A DNA stretch of 64,000 nt, taken from Rhodospirillaceae bacterium. GTDB taxonomy: Bacteria > Pseudomonadota > Alphaproteobacteria > SP197. The stretch lies in NCBI GenBank assembly GCA_002722885.1, contig PBNE01000012.1, forward strand, positions 134,052 to 198,051. The letters run 5' to 3'. This document shows positions 26,846 through 36,084 of this stretch, piece by piece. The notes under the pieces are model-generated. The model was not told the origin of the DNA. It did not search any database and saw nothing but the letters and a program-made list of their open reading frames with translations. Position 1 is the first letter of the stretch, and each line of letters begins with the position of its first letter. The position numbers and the translations under genes are program-made.

Positions 26846-27472
26846 ATGGATCTTTCCGGTGAACACCGCATCAACGCGCCGCGCGAAACCGTGTGGCAGG
26901 CACTCAACGATCCAGAGATTCTGAAGCAGTGCATTTCAGGCTGTCAGGAGCTCGACAAGGAAAGCGACACGGCCTTGACAGCCAAGGTGAAAACCAAGAT
27001 CGGCCCCGTGTCGGCCACCTTCAAGGGCAAGGTTTCACTGACCGACCTCGATCCGCCGAAAGGTTACACCATCTCGGGCGAAGGCCAGGGCGGGGTGGCT
27101 GGATTCGCCAAGGGCGGCGCCCGTGTAACCTTGGAAGAAGACGGTTCAGCAACCGTGTTGCGCTATGTTGCCGATGGTCAGGTCGGCGGCAAGCTGGCGC
27201 AGGTCGGCGCTCGACTGGTTGAAGGCAGCGCCCGCAAGGTCGCCGATGACTTCTTCAAAACCTTCAACGACCTTGTCGGCACCGCCGAGACGCCGGAAAC
27301 AGTCGAAACACCCCCCCAGGAACACGCAATGGAGGCTCCAGTAATGAGTGACGACACCCCTGTGCGGCCCCACTATGGCCCGCCTTTCGAGATGAACTTC
27401 GAGAATCTGTGGTTCGGCTTTGTCGCCACGGCATTGATTGTATTGATCGTGCTGGCCGCCGCGGCTCAGTAA
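26846..27472 (+). CDS. coxG: CoxG-type SRPBCC protein
   Basis: A 208-residue protein. Residues 1-145 are the carbon monoxide dehydrogenase subunit G domain (START-like fold): [20 protein letters not shown], then [19 protein letters not shown] and [19 protein letters not shown] linker of about 40 residues leads to a C-terminal membrane helix ([20 protein letters not shown]). In CO dehydrogenase operons CoxG anchors the enzyme to the membrane. TAGGAG precedes ATG 26846. It heads the cluster here instead of ending it. Confidence 0.9.
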   Translation: MDLSGEHRINAPRETVWQALNDPEILKQCISGCQELDKESDTALTAKVKTKIGPVSATFKGKVSLTDLDPPKGYTISGEGQGGVAGFAKGGARVTLEEDGSATVLRYVADGQVGGKLAQVGARLVEGSARKVADDFFKTFNDLVGTAETPETVETPPQEHAMEAPVMSDDTPVRPHYGPPFEMNFENLWFGFVATALIVLIVLAAAAQ

Positions 27473-27538
27473 CGGCGCCTTGACCCCACGGCGCCAGCCT
27501 TCGACACTGCGCCCGGCCATGACAGAGGAGAACACGGC

Positions 27539-28018
27539 ATGACCATCACCGTGACCATGACGGTGAACGGCGAGGAGCGTTCGGGTACCTGCGAGGAACG
27601 AACCCTGCTAGTGACGTTCCTGCGCGAAACGCTGCGGCTGACCGGCACCCATGTCGGCTGCGACACCAGCCAGTGCGGTGCCTGTGTGGTTCATGTGAAC
27701 GGTGATTCCGTGAAGTCTTGTACCATGTTGGCCGTGCAGGTCGAAGGCGCCGAGGTCAAGACGATTGAAGGCGTAGCCGACGGTGACACGCTGCATCCCA
27801 TGCAGCATGCCTTTCACGAAAACCATGGCCTCCAATGCGGTTACTGCACGCCCGGGATGATCATGAGTGCACTGGACCTCCTGAAGCACAATCCCCACCC
27901 GACAGAACGAGAGATCCGGGAACACCTTGAAGGCAATCTGTGCCGCTGCACGGGCTACCACAACATCGTCAAATCAATTCGTGCCGCGGCCGATATGATG
28001 GCCGGAAGCGGGGTCTGA
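27539..28018 (+). CDS. coxS: Xanthine-dehydrogenase-family [2Fe-2S] subunit
   Basis: A 159-residue small subunit. The plant-type [2Fe-2S] motif is [16 protein letters not shown] with a further Cys in VKSC. The second cluster uses CGYCTPGM and [10 protein letters not shown]. It passes electrons from the molybdenum site to the FAD subunit in CO-dehydrogenase-like hydroxylases. ATG 27539 follows GAGGAG. It ends 3 bases before coxM. The CTG of the catalytic large subunit is not found nearby. Confidence 0.93.
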   Translation: MTITVTMTVNGEERSGTCEERTLLVTFLRETLRLTGTHVGCDTSQCGACVVHVNGDSVKSCTMLAVQVEGAEVKTIEGVADGDTLHPMQHAFHENHGLQCGYCTPGMIMSALDLLKHNPHPTEREIREHLEGNLCRCTGYHNIVKSIRAAADMMAGSGV

Positions 28019-28021
28019 ACA

Positions 28022-28819
28022 ATGTATGCCTTCAGCTACCACAAGCCCGAAACCAAGGACGACGCCGTCCGTCTGTTCGGTGAAGGCGACGATCCGCGGT
28101 ACGTCGCCGGCGGACATACCATTCTGCCTTCGATGAAACTTCGGCTGGCGGCGCCATCCGATCTGATCGATATCAGCGGCCTCGACGACCTGAAAGGCAT
28201 CCGCATCGAAGGCGACAACGTGATTATCGGCGCCGGAACACGGCATGCCGATGTGGCAGGCTCCAACGACGTTCAGGCAACCATCCCAGCCCTGGCCGAC
28301 CTTGCCGGTATGATCGGAGACTTTCAGGTACGGAATCGGGGCACCATCGGCGGCTCGATCGCCAACGCTGATCCGGCTGCCGACTACCCCGCAGCTCTGG
28401 TGGGACTTGGCGGGACGGTCACCACGAACAGTCGTCAGATCACAGCCGATGACTACTTCCTCGATCTGTTCGAAACCGCTCTTGATGATGGCGAACTGAT
28501 CACATCCGTCAGCTTCCCGAAACCGAAACGCGCCGCCTATATGAAGTTCCCAAACCCTGCCTCCCGCTATGCCATTGTCGGTGTGTTTGTTGCCGAGGCT
28601 GCAGACGGGTTCCGGGTCGCCGTGACCGGGGCAGGTCCCTGCGTGTTTCGCGTCGCCGAGATGGAAAGCGCCCTGAAGGCCAATTTTGCGGCCGAGGCCG
28701 TGGCTGACATCAAAATCGCCGAAGACGGTCTCAACAGCGACATCCATGCCGCAGCGGATTATCGCGCCCATCTTGTGACCGTCATGGCCAAACGAGCTGT
28801 GATCAAGGCCCTGGGCTGA
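28022..28819 (+). CDS. coxM: FAD-binding subunit of molybdenum hydroxylase
   Basis: A 265-residue medium subunit of the CO dehydrogenase/xanthine dehydrogenase family. FAD pyrophosphate loops are seen as VAGGHTILPSMKLRL and RGTIGGSIANADPAADYPAAL. The C-terminal CO_deh_flav_C domain includes NPASRYAIVGVFVA. It hands electrons from CoxS to the respiratory chain. In standard operons coxL is next to these two genes. Here the next gene is the MoxR ATPase, after 380 bases. Confidence 0.92.
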   Translation: MYAFSYHKPETKDDAVRLFGEGDDPRYVAGGHTILPSMKLRLAAPSDLIDISGLDDLKGIRIEGDNVIIGAGTRHADVAGSNDVQATIPALADLAGMIGDFQVRNRGTIGGSIANADPAADYPAALVGLGGTVTTNSRQITADDYFLDLFETALDDGELITSVSFPKPKRAAYMKFPNPASRYAIVGVFVAEAADGFRVAVTGAGPCVFRVAEMESALKANFAAEAVADIKIAEDGLNSDIHAAADYRAHLVTVMAKRAVIKALG

Positions 28820-29199
28820 GCACACCCGTTTCAGGCTCTCTCCGGAGTGTGATCATGCATCCTGGTACAGGTCGCGTTATCATGGGTTGTGGAATTCGTC
28901 CGTGATCTCCTGGGCTTCGTCCGCCGCACCATCAGAAGGATCTCGATCCTCGTTATCCTGACGGCTGTGGTTGTGCTTGCAGCTTGGTTCGCAGCGCGGA
29001 TTGAGATTGCGACGCGGTTGGTTCGCCGCGCGCTCTCCGAGCCCCCCATATGCGCATCCTGGTCACCTACAACAACGGGCTGTCGGAGTGGCCGCAGGTA
29101 TCCGCCGACATCCAGCGCCTCCACTCTGTCAGAGCCATGGACGACGGCAGTCCGGCGATGCCAGAATGCAGTCGCTTTCCGAAGACGGAATCCCATTGC
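28820..29199 (+). other. Gap where a large subunit gene would be expected; possible short membrane frame
   Basis: This 380-base stretch separates coxM and the MoxR gene. A frame starting at GTG 28889 encodes a basic segment plus a helix (ISILVILTAVVVLAAWFAA) over about 50 codons, then turns into unlikely sequence. Another frame from ATG 29050 runs in phase into the MoxR gene and could extend it by 50 residues. None is well supported. No trace of a large molybdenum subunit is visible. Confidence 0.35.
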
Positions 29200-30120
29200 A
29201 TGACCCTGCCAAAATCGATCGACGACACCGTCACCCTGCTGGAATCAGCCGACTACATTGCCGACCGCAGCCTCGCCAGCACGATCTATCTGGCGCTGGC
29301 CATGGGACGCCCCCTGTTTCTAGAGGGTGAAGCCGGTGTTGGAAAAACCGAGACAGCCAAGGTTCTGGCCTCCGCCCTAGGTCGCGATCTGATACGCCTG
29401 CAGTGTTACGAGGGGCTCGATGTCGCGCACGCCGTTTATGAATGGAATTACCCACGCCAGATGGTCGAGATTCGCCTTGCAGAGGCCAGCGGTGATGTCG
29501 CCCGCGACAGCATTGCCCAAAGCATCTACAGCGACTCGTTTCTGCTGCGCCGTCCCATTCTGGATGCACTCTCTCCCCACGATGCCGGACCGCCGGTCCT
29601 CCTGATCGACGAACTCGACCGGACCGACGAGCCGTTCGAGGCATATCTTCTTGAAGTTCTGTCCGACTTTCAGGTCACGATCCCCGAGCTCGGCACGATC
29701 ACCGCCGAACAGCCACCTATTGTCATCATCACGTCGAACCGCACACGTGAGATCCACGATGCTCTGAAGCGCCGATGCCTCTACCACTGGGTCGACTATC
29801 CCACGGCAGATCAGGAGCTTGAGATCGTACGCCGCAAGTTGCCCGGTTGTAGCGATCAGCTTTCGGCCGAAGTTGTGGCTTTTGTTCAAGCGCTACGCGA
29901 GCGGGACCTTTTCAAGCAGCCCGGCGTTGCGGAGACCCTGGACTGGGCGAGCGCTTTGGTTCACCTCGACGCGCTGGTGCTTGATCCCGCCATGGTCGAC
30001 GACACGCTGGGTGTCCTACTGAAATACCAGGACGACATCGCTCGTGTGAAGGGAACGGAAGCCGCGGTGCTGCTGGATCGGCTACGCCACGATATGGCCG
30101 CCGAGGATGCTGCCGAATGA
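29200..30120 (+). CDS. coxD: MoxR-type AAA+ ATPase of cox cluster
   Basis: A 306-residue MoxR ATPase. Walker A is GEAGVGKT (43-50), Walker B is PPVLLIDELDR, and sensor 1 is VIITSNRTREIHDALKRR. CoxD-type ATPases help build the bimetallic centre of Mo hydroxylases with a VWA partner. The start ATG 29200 gives the usual family N-terminus (SIDDTVTLLESADYIADR). The frame stays open to 29050, so a longer form is possible. The stop overlaps the coxE start. Confidence 0.92.
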   Translation: MTLPKSIDDTVTLLESADYIADRSLASTIYLALAMGRPLFLEGEAGVGKTETAKVLASALGRDLIRLQCYEGLDVAHAVYEWNYPRQMVEIRLAEASGDVARDSIAQSIYSDSFLLRRPILDALSPHDAGPPVLLIDELDRTDEPFEAYLLEVLSDFQVTIPELGTITAEQPPIVIITSNRTREIHDALKRRCLYHWVDYPTADQELEIVRRKLPGCSDQLSAEVVAFVQALRERDLFKQPGVAETLDWASALVHLDALVLDPAMVDDTLGVLLKYQDDIARVKGTEAAVLLDRLRHDMAAEDAAE

Positions 30121-31328
30121 ACGAAAATCCGGATCACGCCGGATGTTTGGCCGACAACGTCATGCACTTCGCCAGGGCCCTGCGTTCGGCCGGGTTGCCT
30201 GTGGGGCCGCGCAGCGTTGTCGACGCCCTTGAAGCCGTCCGGATCGCCGGGGTTGGCCGGCGTGATGACTTCTACTGGGTACTCCACGCGATCTTTGTGC
30301 ACCGCCGTGATCAGCGCGAGCTGTTCGACCAGATGTTTCACCTGTTCTGGCGTGATCCGAAGCTGCTGGAACGGATGCTCGGACTGGCGCTTCCCAATCT
30401 CGAAGCAGCCTTCGATGACGCCAGGGATCCGGTTCAACGTCGCGCCGCTGATGCCCTGAATCTGGGTGACAACGAGCCATCAGACGACCAGGACGAAATC
30501 GAGTTCGACATGACGATGACGTTCTCCGAACAAGATGCGCTTCGTCAGATGGATTTCGATGATATGTCGGTCGAAGAGATTGAAGCTGCCAAACGATCCA
30601 TCGCGCGGATGCATCTTGCGTTCGACACCGTGCCTTCGCGACGTCTTCGTGCCTCATACGGCGGTGACCGTATCGACATGCGTCGATCCCTGCGCGCCAT
30701 GACGCGGTCTCCCCAAGGCATCATTCCGCTCGAGCGTGTCGAACAACAGGACCGTCCTCCCAGCCTCGTCCTGCTCTGCGATGTCTCGGGGTCCATGACC
30801 GGATACAGCCGGATGCTGATCCATTTTGCCCATGCCCTCACAAATGACCGGCACCGGGTTCACACGTTTGCTTTTGGCACCCGCCTCACCAACATCACCC
30901 GCGACCTCAAGAACCGTGATGTCGACAGGGCGTTGAACCTCGTTTCCAAACGGGTCGACGATTGGTCGGGCGGCACCCGGATTGGCGAATGTCTCGGCGA
31001 GTTCAACAGGCTGTGGTCCCGGCGCGTTCTCGGGCATGGCGCCGTGGTGGTCCTGGTCACTGACGGCCTTGACCGAGACGCCGACGGCGCACTCGGCCGT
31101 CACATGGCCTTGCTTCAACGCTCCTGCCGTCGGTTGATCTGGCTGAATCCGCTCCTGCGGTGGCGTGGTTTCGAACCTCGCTCCTGGGGTATCAGGACCA
31201 TGCTGCCCCATGTCGACGCCTTTCGGACCTGTCATAATCTCGACAGTCTGGAAGACCTTGCCGACGCGTTGTCGGGATCCGATCACGATGCCAACCGGGA
31301 GATGAGACGATGGCTGGAAGCGGCATGA
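30117..31328 (+). CDS. coxE: CoxE-type VWA domain protein
   Basis: A 403-residue protein. The N-terminal half is helical (FARALRSAGLPVGPRSVVDA). The VWA domain starts near residue 215 with the MIDAS motif LLCDVSGSMTGYSR, followed by WSGGTRIGECLGEFN and VVLVTDGLDRD. It works with the MoxR ATPase in metal-centre maturation. It overlaps coxD by four bases and the XdhC fragment gene by four bases. Confidence 0.93.
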   Translation: MNENPDHAGCLADNVMHFARALRSAGLPVGPRSVVDALEAVRIAGVGRRDDFYWVLHAIFVHRRDQRELFDQMFHLFWRDPKLLERMLGLALPNLEAAFDDARDPVQRRAADALNLGDNEPSDDQDEIEFDMTMTFSEQDALRQMDFDDMSVEEIEAAKRSIARMHLAFDTVPSRRLRASYGGDRIDMRRSLRAMTRSPQGIIPLERVEQQDRPPSLVLLCDVSGSMTGYSRMLIHFAHALTNDRHRVHTFAFGTRLTNITRDLKNRDVDRALNLVSKRVDDWSGGTRIGECLGEFNRLWSRRVLGHGAVVVLVTDGLDRDADGALGRHMALLQRSCRRLIWLNPLLRWRGFEPRSWGIRTMLPHVDAFRTCHNLDSLEDLADALSGSDHDANREMRRWLEAA

Positions 31329-31639
31329 CCGAAGACATCCTTGGAACAGCAGAGGACTGGTTTGATGAAGGTCACGCCGTTGCCTTGGCCACAGTCACGC
31401 GGACATGGGGTTCCAGCCCGCGTCCCGTTGGTAGTCAGCTTGTCGTCCGCGACGACGGCGCCTTTCGGGGATCGGTCTCCGGAGGCTGCATCGAAGGAGC
31501 CGTCATGGAGGCCGCTGCCAGGGCCATGAACGAGGACACAGTGCACAATCTTGAGTTCTCGGTATCCAACGAACGGGCTTGGGAGGTCGGGCTGACTTGC
31601 GGTGGCACCGTTCACGTGTTTGTCGAACCGCTCCGATGA
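31325..31639 (+). CDS. XdhC/CoxI N-terminal domain protein
   Basis: A 104-residue protein holding only the XdhC_CoxI domain: LATVTRTWGSSPRPVGSQLV and GSVSGGCIEGAVMEAA, with the conserved Cys. XdhC proteins bind molybdenum cofactor, promote its sulfuration and deliver it to the hydroxylase. The C-terminal Rossmann part is a separate gene that starts in the stop codon of this one. ATG 31325 overlaps the coxE stop. Confidence 0.9.
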   Translation: MTEDILGTAEDWFDEGHAVALATVTRTWGSSPRPVGSQLVVRDDGAFRGSVSGGCIEGAVMEAAARAMNEDTVHNLEFSVSNERAWEVGLTCGGTVHVFVEPLR

Positions 31640-32319
31640 AACGCGAGACCCTGGACCAGCTCAACGCCGCCCGCAGCGCCAAAAAACCCGTGATCCTGGC
31701 GACCTGGCTGGATGACGGCACCGAGAGTCTGATTTTTCAGCATTCGCAGGTACAGGACAGACTTGCGGAGTCCGTGACCGTCGCTTTTGCAACCGACAGG
31801 TCGGCCACCATCGAGGTGGATGGGCGGCCCCTGTTCCTTCACGTGTTCAACCCACCGCTTCGCATGATCGTTGTCGGCGCTGTTCATGTGGCGGAGCCGC
31901 TGGCGAAGCTGGCGCAGACCGTGGGCTATGACATCACTGTCATCGACCCCCGCCGCGCCTATATCTCTGCCGAGCGTTTTCCCGGTGTCAGCCTGATTGA
32001 CCGCTGGCCCGACGAGGCGATCACAGAGCTGGCGCCAGACCACAGAACTGCAATCGTCACACTGACGCACGACCCCAAGATTGACGATCCAGCCCTGCAC
32101 GTCGCACTCAAAAGCCCCGTGTTCTACATCGGATCGCTGGGCAGCAAGCGGACCCATGCCAAACGGGTGGACCGTCTGCTCGAGGCCGGGTTTGCCGATC
32201 AGGACATCGCACGGATCAATGCCCCGGTCGGACTTGATATCGGGAGCTCAACACCCCCGGAGATTGCCCTGTCTGTCATGGCCGAAGTCGTTGCCGCACA
32301 AAGGGGGAAGCTGCCATGA
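31636..32319 (+). CDS. XdhC/CoxF Rossmann-domain protein
   Basis: A 227-residue protein equal to the C-terminal part of XdhC/CoxF. Residues about 80-110 show a Rossmann start (MIVVGAVHVAEPLAKLAQTV) in which the usual GxGH is GAVH. Later motifs are AIVTLTHDPKIDDPAL, FYIGSLGSKRTHAKR and the terminal STPPEIALSVMAEVVA. It completes the split XdhC function and overlaps both neighbours by four bases. Confidence 0.9.
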   Translation: MKRETLDQLNAARSAKKPVILATWLDDGTESLIFQHSQVQDRLAESVTVAFATDRSATIEVDGRPLFLHVFNPPLRMIVVGAVHVAEPLAKLAQTVGYDITVIDPRRAYISAERFPGVSLIDRWPDEAITELAPDHRTAIVTLTHDPKIDDPALHVALKSPVFYIGSLGSKRTHAKRVDRLLEAGFADQDIARINAPVGLDIGSSTPPEIALSVMAEVVAAQRGKLP

Positions 32320-33932
32320 GGTTTGGCGATATCGCGGTTAGCGAGGCTGCGGGCGCCATTCTCGTTCACAGCACGCGATGTGGCGACCGGGTCCTGAAGA
32401 AGGGACTGGTTCTCACCGATGAACACGTCGGGAGCCTCACGAGAAGCGGCTACGAATCCATCACTGTCGCGCGTCTTGAGAGTGATGACATCCACGAGGA
32501 TGAGGCCGCACGCATGCTGGCTGATGCCCTTGCTGGCGAAACGATCCGCATTCAACGGCCTTTCACGGGGCGTGCCAATCTCTTCGCCACAGCCCCAGGT
32601 GTGGCAGCCCTCGATATCGACGCCATCGACGCGGTGAACATGGTTGATGAAGCGGTCACAGTCGCGACTCTGCCATCTTTCGAAAACGTCACGGCAGATC
32701 AGATGATCGCGACAATCAAGATCATCCCTTTCGCCCTGCCACGCAGTGTTCTCGAACGCTGTCTCAATGCAGCCCGAGCTTCCAACGGTGCCATCGGTGT
32801 CGCCGCATATCGGCCCTGCCGGACAGCCCTGATCCTGACCACGACCCCAGCACTCAAGCCGTCCTTGCTCGACAAGACCGCAGATGTCGTCGCCGACCGC
32901 CTCCATGCCTTGGGTTTGACGTTGGACCGGCAGCAGCGCGTGGCACACGAGGTCGGCGACCTTGCGCAGGCCCTGGCTTTGTTGGCAGCGGAACACGAAC
33001 TGGTGCTCATCTACGGCGCCTCGGCGATCACAGATCGGCGTGATGTGATCCCAACCGCCATCGAAGCCGCAGGCGGCCAGGTCAACCATCTCGGCATGCC
33101 GGTCGACCCCGGCAATCTTCTGCTTTTGGGGCATCTGGGCTCAAGCACAGTTCTGGGGCTGCCGGGTTGCGCGCGATCACCAAAGCTGAACGGGTTCGAC
33201 TGGGTACTCCAGCGGACAGCGGCCGGCCTGTCCCTGACCGGACGTGACATCATGGCCATGGGCGTGGGCGGCCTTCTCAAGGAAATCCCTCTGCGTCCCC
33301 GCCCCCGCGCAGAGGCCGAAGACGCGCTGGACCGGGTCGACCGTCCGGCCCGCATCGCGGCGCTGGTTCTGGCGGCGGGTCAGTCCCGGCGCATGTGGCC
33401 TGTCAACAAGCTCCTCGAGCAGGTCCGGGGCAAGGCGATGGTGCGCCATGTCGTCGAAGCTGCACAGGATGCCTCGGTCGCCGACATCATCGTGGTCACA
33501 GGCCACCAGGCCGAACGCGTGGCCGGCGCCCTGGATGGCCTGGACATCACCACAACACACAATACTGACTTCGCGGACGGCCTCAGCACCTCGTTGCATC
33601 GTGGGATTGCCGCCCTGCCGGACGGGACAGATGCTGTTGTGGTCTGCTTGGGCGACATGCCGGGAGTATCAGCCTCTATCATCGAAGCCGTCATCAGCTC
33701 CTACGACCCGGCTGAAGATCGCGTCATCGTGGTCCCTACACACAATGGCAAACGGGGCAATCCGGTGCTCTGGGATCGCCGTTTCTTCAAGGCGATGGCG
33801 GAGGTTATCGGTGACACAGGCGCGCGCCACCTGATCGGCGAAAATGAGGATTTTGTGGCCGAAGTTGAACTCGGTTTCGGTGTGGTGACCGACATCGACA
33901 CGCCCGAAGCTCTGGAAGCTGTTCGTGCCTGA
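32316..33932 (+). CDS. Molybdopterin-binding (MoeA-like) / MobA-like nucleotidyltransferase fusion
   Basis: A 538-residue fusion. Residues 1-335 resemble the MoeA-type molybdopterin-binding region: the early FGDIAVSEAAGAILVHS and HELVLIYGASAITDRRDV. Residues about 345-538 are a MobA/MocA nucleotidyltransferase with AALVLAAGQSRRMWPVNKL, VVCLGDMPGVSASI and GNPVLWDRRFF. MocA enzymes add CMP to molybdopterin to form the dinucleotide cofactor used by CO-dehydrogenase-type enzymes. This fits its place at the end of the cluster. A terminator follows. Confidence 0.9.
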   Translation: MRFGDIAVSEAAGAILVHSTRCGDRVLKKGLVLTDEHVGSLTRSGYESITVARLESDDIHEDEAARMLADALAGETIRIQRPFTGRANLFATAPGVAALDIDAIDAVNMVDEAVTVATLPSFENVTADQMIATIKIIPFALPRSVLERCLNAARASNGAIGVAAYRPCRTALILTTTPALKPSLLDKTADVVADRLHALGLTLDRQQRVAHEVGDLAQALALLAAEHELVLIYGASAITDRRDVIPTAIEAAGGQVNHLGMPVDPGNLLLLGHLGSSTVLGLPGCARSPKLNGFDWVLQRTAAGLSLTGRDIMAMGVGGLLKEIPLRPRPRAEAEDALDRVDRPARIAALVLAAGQSRRMWPVNKLLEQVRGKAMVRHVVEAAQDASVADIIVVTGHQAERVAGALDGLDITTTHNTDFADGLSTSLHRGIAALPDGTDAVVVCLGDMPGVSASIIEAVISSYDPAEDRVIVVPTHNGKRGNPVLWDRRFFKAMAEVIGDTGARHLIGENEDFVAEVELGFGVVTDIDTPEALEAVRA

Positions 33933-33939
33933 CACCGCC

Positions 33940-33976
33940 GCGACCCCTTAGGGTCGCTTCCGGGCTCGCTTTTGCA
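33940..33976 (+). terminator. Terminator of cox-type cluster
   Basis: GCGACCC (33940-33946), loop CTTA, GGGTCGC (33951-33957), then a mixed tail ending in TTTT at about 33976. It sits 8 bases after the fusion-protein stop. Confidence 0.6.
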
Positions 33977-34020
33977 GCGGTGTTTCGGCACTCTCCGCGC
34001 CGATTCGCAAGGACAGTGCC

Positions 34021-35250
34021 ATGCCCGTGACCCTCGATGACATCCGCGCCGCCTCCGAACTGCTTGACGGCCAGGTCGTTAAGACACCCTGCAACCATTC
34101 CCGCACGCTCTCGCAGATGAGCGGCGCCATGGTCTATGTGAAGTTCGAGAATCTCCAGTTCACGGCGTCGTTCAAGGATCGCGGGTCGCTGGTGAAGATG
34201 TCGTCGCTCACCGATGACGAAAAAAAGCGGGGTGTGATCGCGATGTCGGCCGGCAACCATGCCCAGGCCGTGGCCTACCATGCCCAACGTCTCGGTGTCC
34301 CCTCAACCATCGTAATGCCGGTCGGCGCGCCGACTGTGAAGGTCAAGAACACACGCCGGTTCGGGGCTCATGTCGTTCTGTCCGGCGAGACCATCGACGA
34401 AGCCGCCATCGCCGCCCGCGAAATTGCCGCCGAGCAGAACCTTGTCTTCGTCCACCCCTATGACGACGAAAAGGTCATGACCGGCCAGGGCACTGTTGGG
34501 CTGGAAATGATGGAAGCGGTGCCGGATCTCGATGTCATCATCGTGCCGATTGGCGGCGGCGGCTTGATCAGCGGCATCGCAACCGCAGCCAAGGCAATCA
34601 AGCCCGAAATCGAGATTGTTGGCGTGGAAGCGGCCATGTTTCCGTCGATGTACCAGTCCCTGCAGGGGCTCAGTGTGAAAGCAGGCGGACGCACCATCGC
34701 CGACGGCATCGCCGTGAAAACACCCGGCAAGGTCAACATGCCCGTGATCAAGGAACTGGTCAGCGACATCATCCTTGTCACCGAAGATCAGCTCGAACAC
34801 GGCGTGCAGACCTTCCTTGAGATCGAAAAAACGGTTTCGGAAGGCGGCGGCGCCGCCCCCCTCGCCGCACTGCTGGCCCATCCAGAGCGCTTTACTGGCA
34901 AAAAAGTCGGGCTCGTTCTGACCGGCGGCAACATCGACAGCCGGATCATTTCGGCCGTGATCGAACACGGCCTCGTGCGCGATGGCCGCATGGTGCAGCT
35001 CCGGATCGAGATTCCGGACGCACCGGGCACCCTGGCGGCGATCTCGAAGATCATCGGCGACTGCGACGCCAACATCATCGACGTCTATCACCAGCGCGCC
35101 TTCTCGAGCCTCCCTGTCAAGCAGGCCGATCTGGATGTGGTGCTGGAAACGCTCGATCGCGACCATATCGCCGACATCATCAGCAAGCTGACGGCCGCCG
35201 GGTTCCAGACCCGTGAGATGAAGGTCGAAACTCCAGCGCTGGCGGTCTGA
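34021..35250 (+). CDS. Threonine ammonia-lyase with ACT domain
   Basis: A 409-residue fold-type II PLP enzyme that deaminates threonine to 2-oxobutyrate. The PLP lysine is about residue 52 in TASFKDRGSLVKM, the asparagine loop is MSAGNHAQAVAYHA, and the glycine loop is IVPIGGGGLISGI. A C-terminal ACT domain (about 325-400, QLRIEIPDAPGTLAAISKI) suggests amino-acid feedback control. AAGGAC lies upstream of ATG 34021. Its product 2-oxobutyrate could feed the MdeB-like E1 at 52.8 kb, but that is speculative. Confidence 0.92.
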   Translation: MPVTLDDIRAASELLDGQVVKTPCNHSRTLSQMSGAMVYVKFENLQFTASFKDRGSLVKMSSLTDDEKKRGVIAMSAGNHAQAVAYHAQRLGVPSTIVMPVGAPTVKVKNTRRFGAHVVLSGETIDEAAIAAREIAAEQNLVFVHPYDDEKVMTGQGTVGLEMMEAVPDLDVIIVPIGGGGLISGIATAAKAIKPEIEIVGVEAAMFPSMYQSLQGLSVKAGGRTIADGIAVKTPGKVNMPVIKELVSDIILVTEDQLEHGVQTFLEIEKTVSEGGGAAPLAALLAHPERFTGKKVGLVLTGGNIDSRIISAVIEHGLVRDGRMVQLRIEIPDAPGTLAAISKIIGDCDANIIDVYHQRAFSSLPVKQADLDVVLETLDRDHIADIISKLTAAGFQTREMKVETPALAV

Positions 35251-35310
35251 CCCCAGGCAATCTTCTTAGGCGGTTGACGGCGGGCGTCGGATCGCGAAAC
35301 TCGTGCCACC

Positions 35311-36051
35311 ATGAAAAACAAGGTCATCTGCGTCGTTCACGGCGAGGAATCCAATACCGGCCGCATTGGCCGGGTTGTCCGTGAGAAGGGCCTCGAGGAG
35401 GTCCGCTACTGCGTGAAAATGGGCGACACGCTGCCCACGAACTTCGACGACATTGCCGGTGCCGTGGTGTTCGGCGGGCCGATGAGTGCCAACGACGACG
35501 ACACGCTAGACTTCATCGCCACAGAGCTGCGTTGGATGGACGACGTGCTGGCCTCAGGAACACCGTTCCTCGGTGTCTGCCTGGGTGCACAGATGCTGGC
35601 ACGTTGCCTTGGCGCAGAGGTCAGACCGCACGAGACAGGCTGGCACGAGATCGGCTACACCGAGATTGTTCCCGCTGGCAACGGTGACAACATCCTCGGT
35701 GACGTGCGGTTCTTCTACCAGTGGCATGGTGAGGGGTTCGACCTGCCGTCGGGTTGCGAATTGCTCGCGGCAGGCGCCAGCGGCCACTTTCCCCATCAGA
35801 TGTACCGCATGAACGCTGACGTTTACGGTGTGCAGTTCCATCCGGAATGCACCATCGACATCATCAAGTACTGGGCGGGCATCGAAGAGCCCCACCCGAA
35901 ACTCGAGTACCCCGGCGCACAGTCGACCGAAGAGCAACTGGCCAACGCCGCCAAGTACGACCATCTGGTCGACGCCTGGGTTCCCGGCTTCATCGACACC
36001 TGGCTGGGCGCCTCTCCCGCCCAGGATGCCGTGCGGGACGCCGCTGAGTAA
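35311..36051 (+). CDS. Class I glutamine amidotransferase
   Basis: A 246-residue stand-alone GATase1 domain. The catalytic cysteine is about residue 90 in FLGVCLGAQMLAR, the His-Glu pair is in YGVQFHPECTI, and VVFGGPMSANDDD is the usual early loop. Such single-domain proteins act on small gamma-glutamyl or amide substrates. The target is unknown. It is convergent with the Rieske oxygenase, 33 bases away. Confidence 0.88.
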   Translation: MKNKVICVVHGEESNTGRIGRVVREKGLEEVRYCVKMGDTLPTNFDDIAGAVVFGGPMSANDDDTLDFIATELRWMDDVLASGTPFLGVCLGAQMLARCLGAEVRPHETGWHEIGYTEIVPAGNGDNILGDVRFFYQWHGEGFDLPSGCELLAAGASGHFPHQMYRMNADVYGVQFHPECTIDIIKYWAGIEEPHPKLEYPGAQSTEEQLANAAKYDHLVDAWVPGFIDTWLGASPAQDAVRDAAE

Positions 36052-36084
36052 CCGCAGCACGACTCCTCCGCGTCGGCCCTGTTT

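Noticed and set aside
29050-29199. 50-residue N-terminal extension of the MoxR gene
   Set aside because: The extension has no similarity to MoxR proteins, whose usual start matches ATG 29200.
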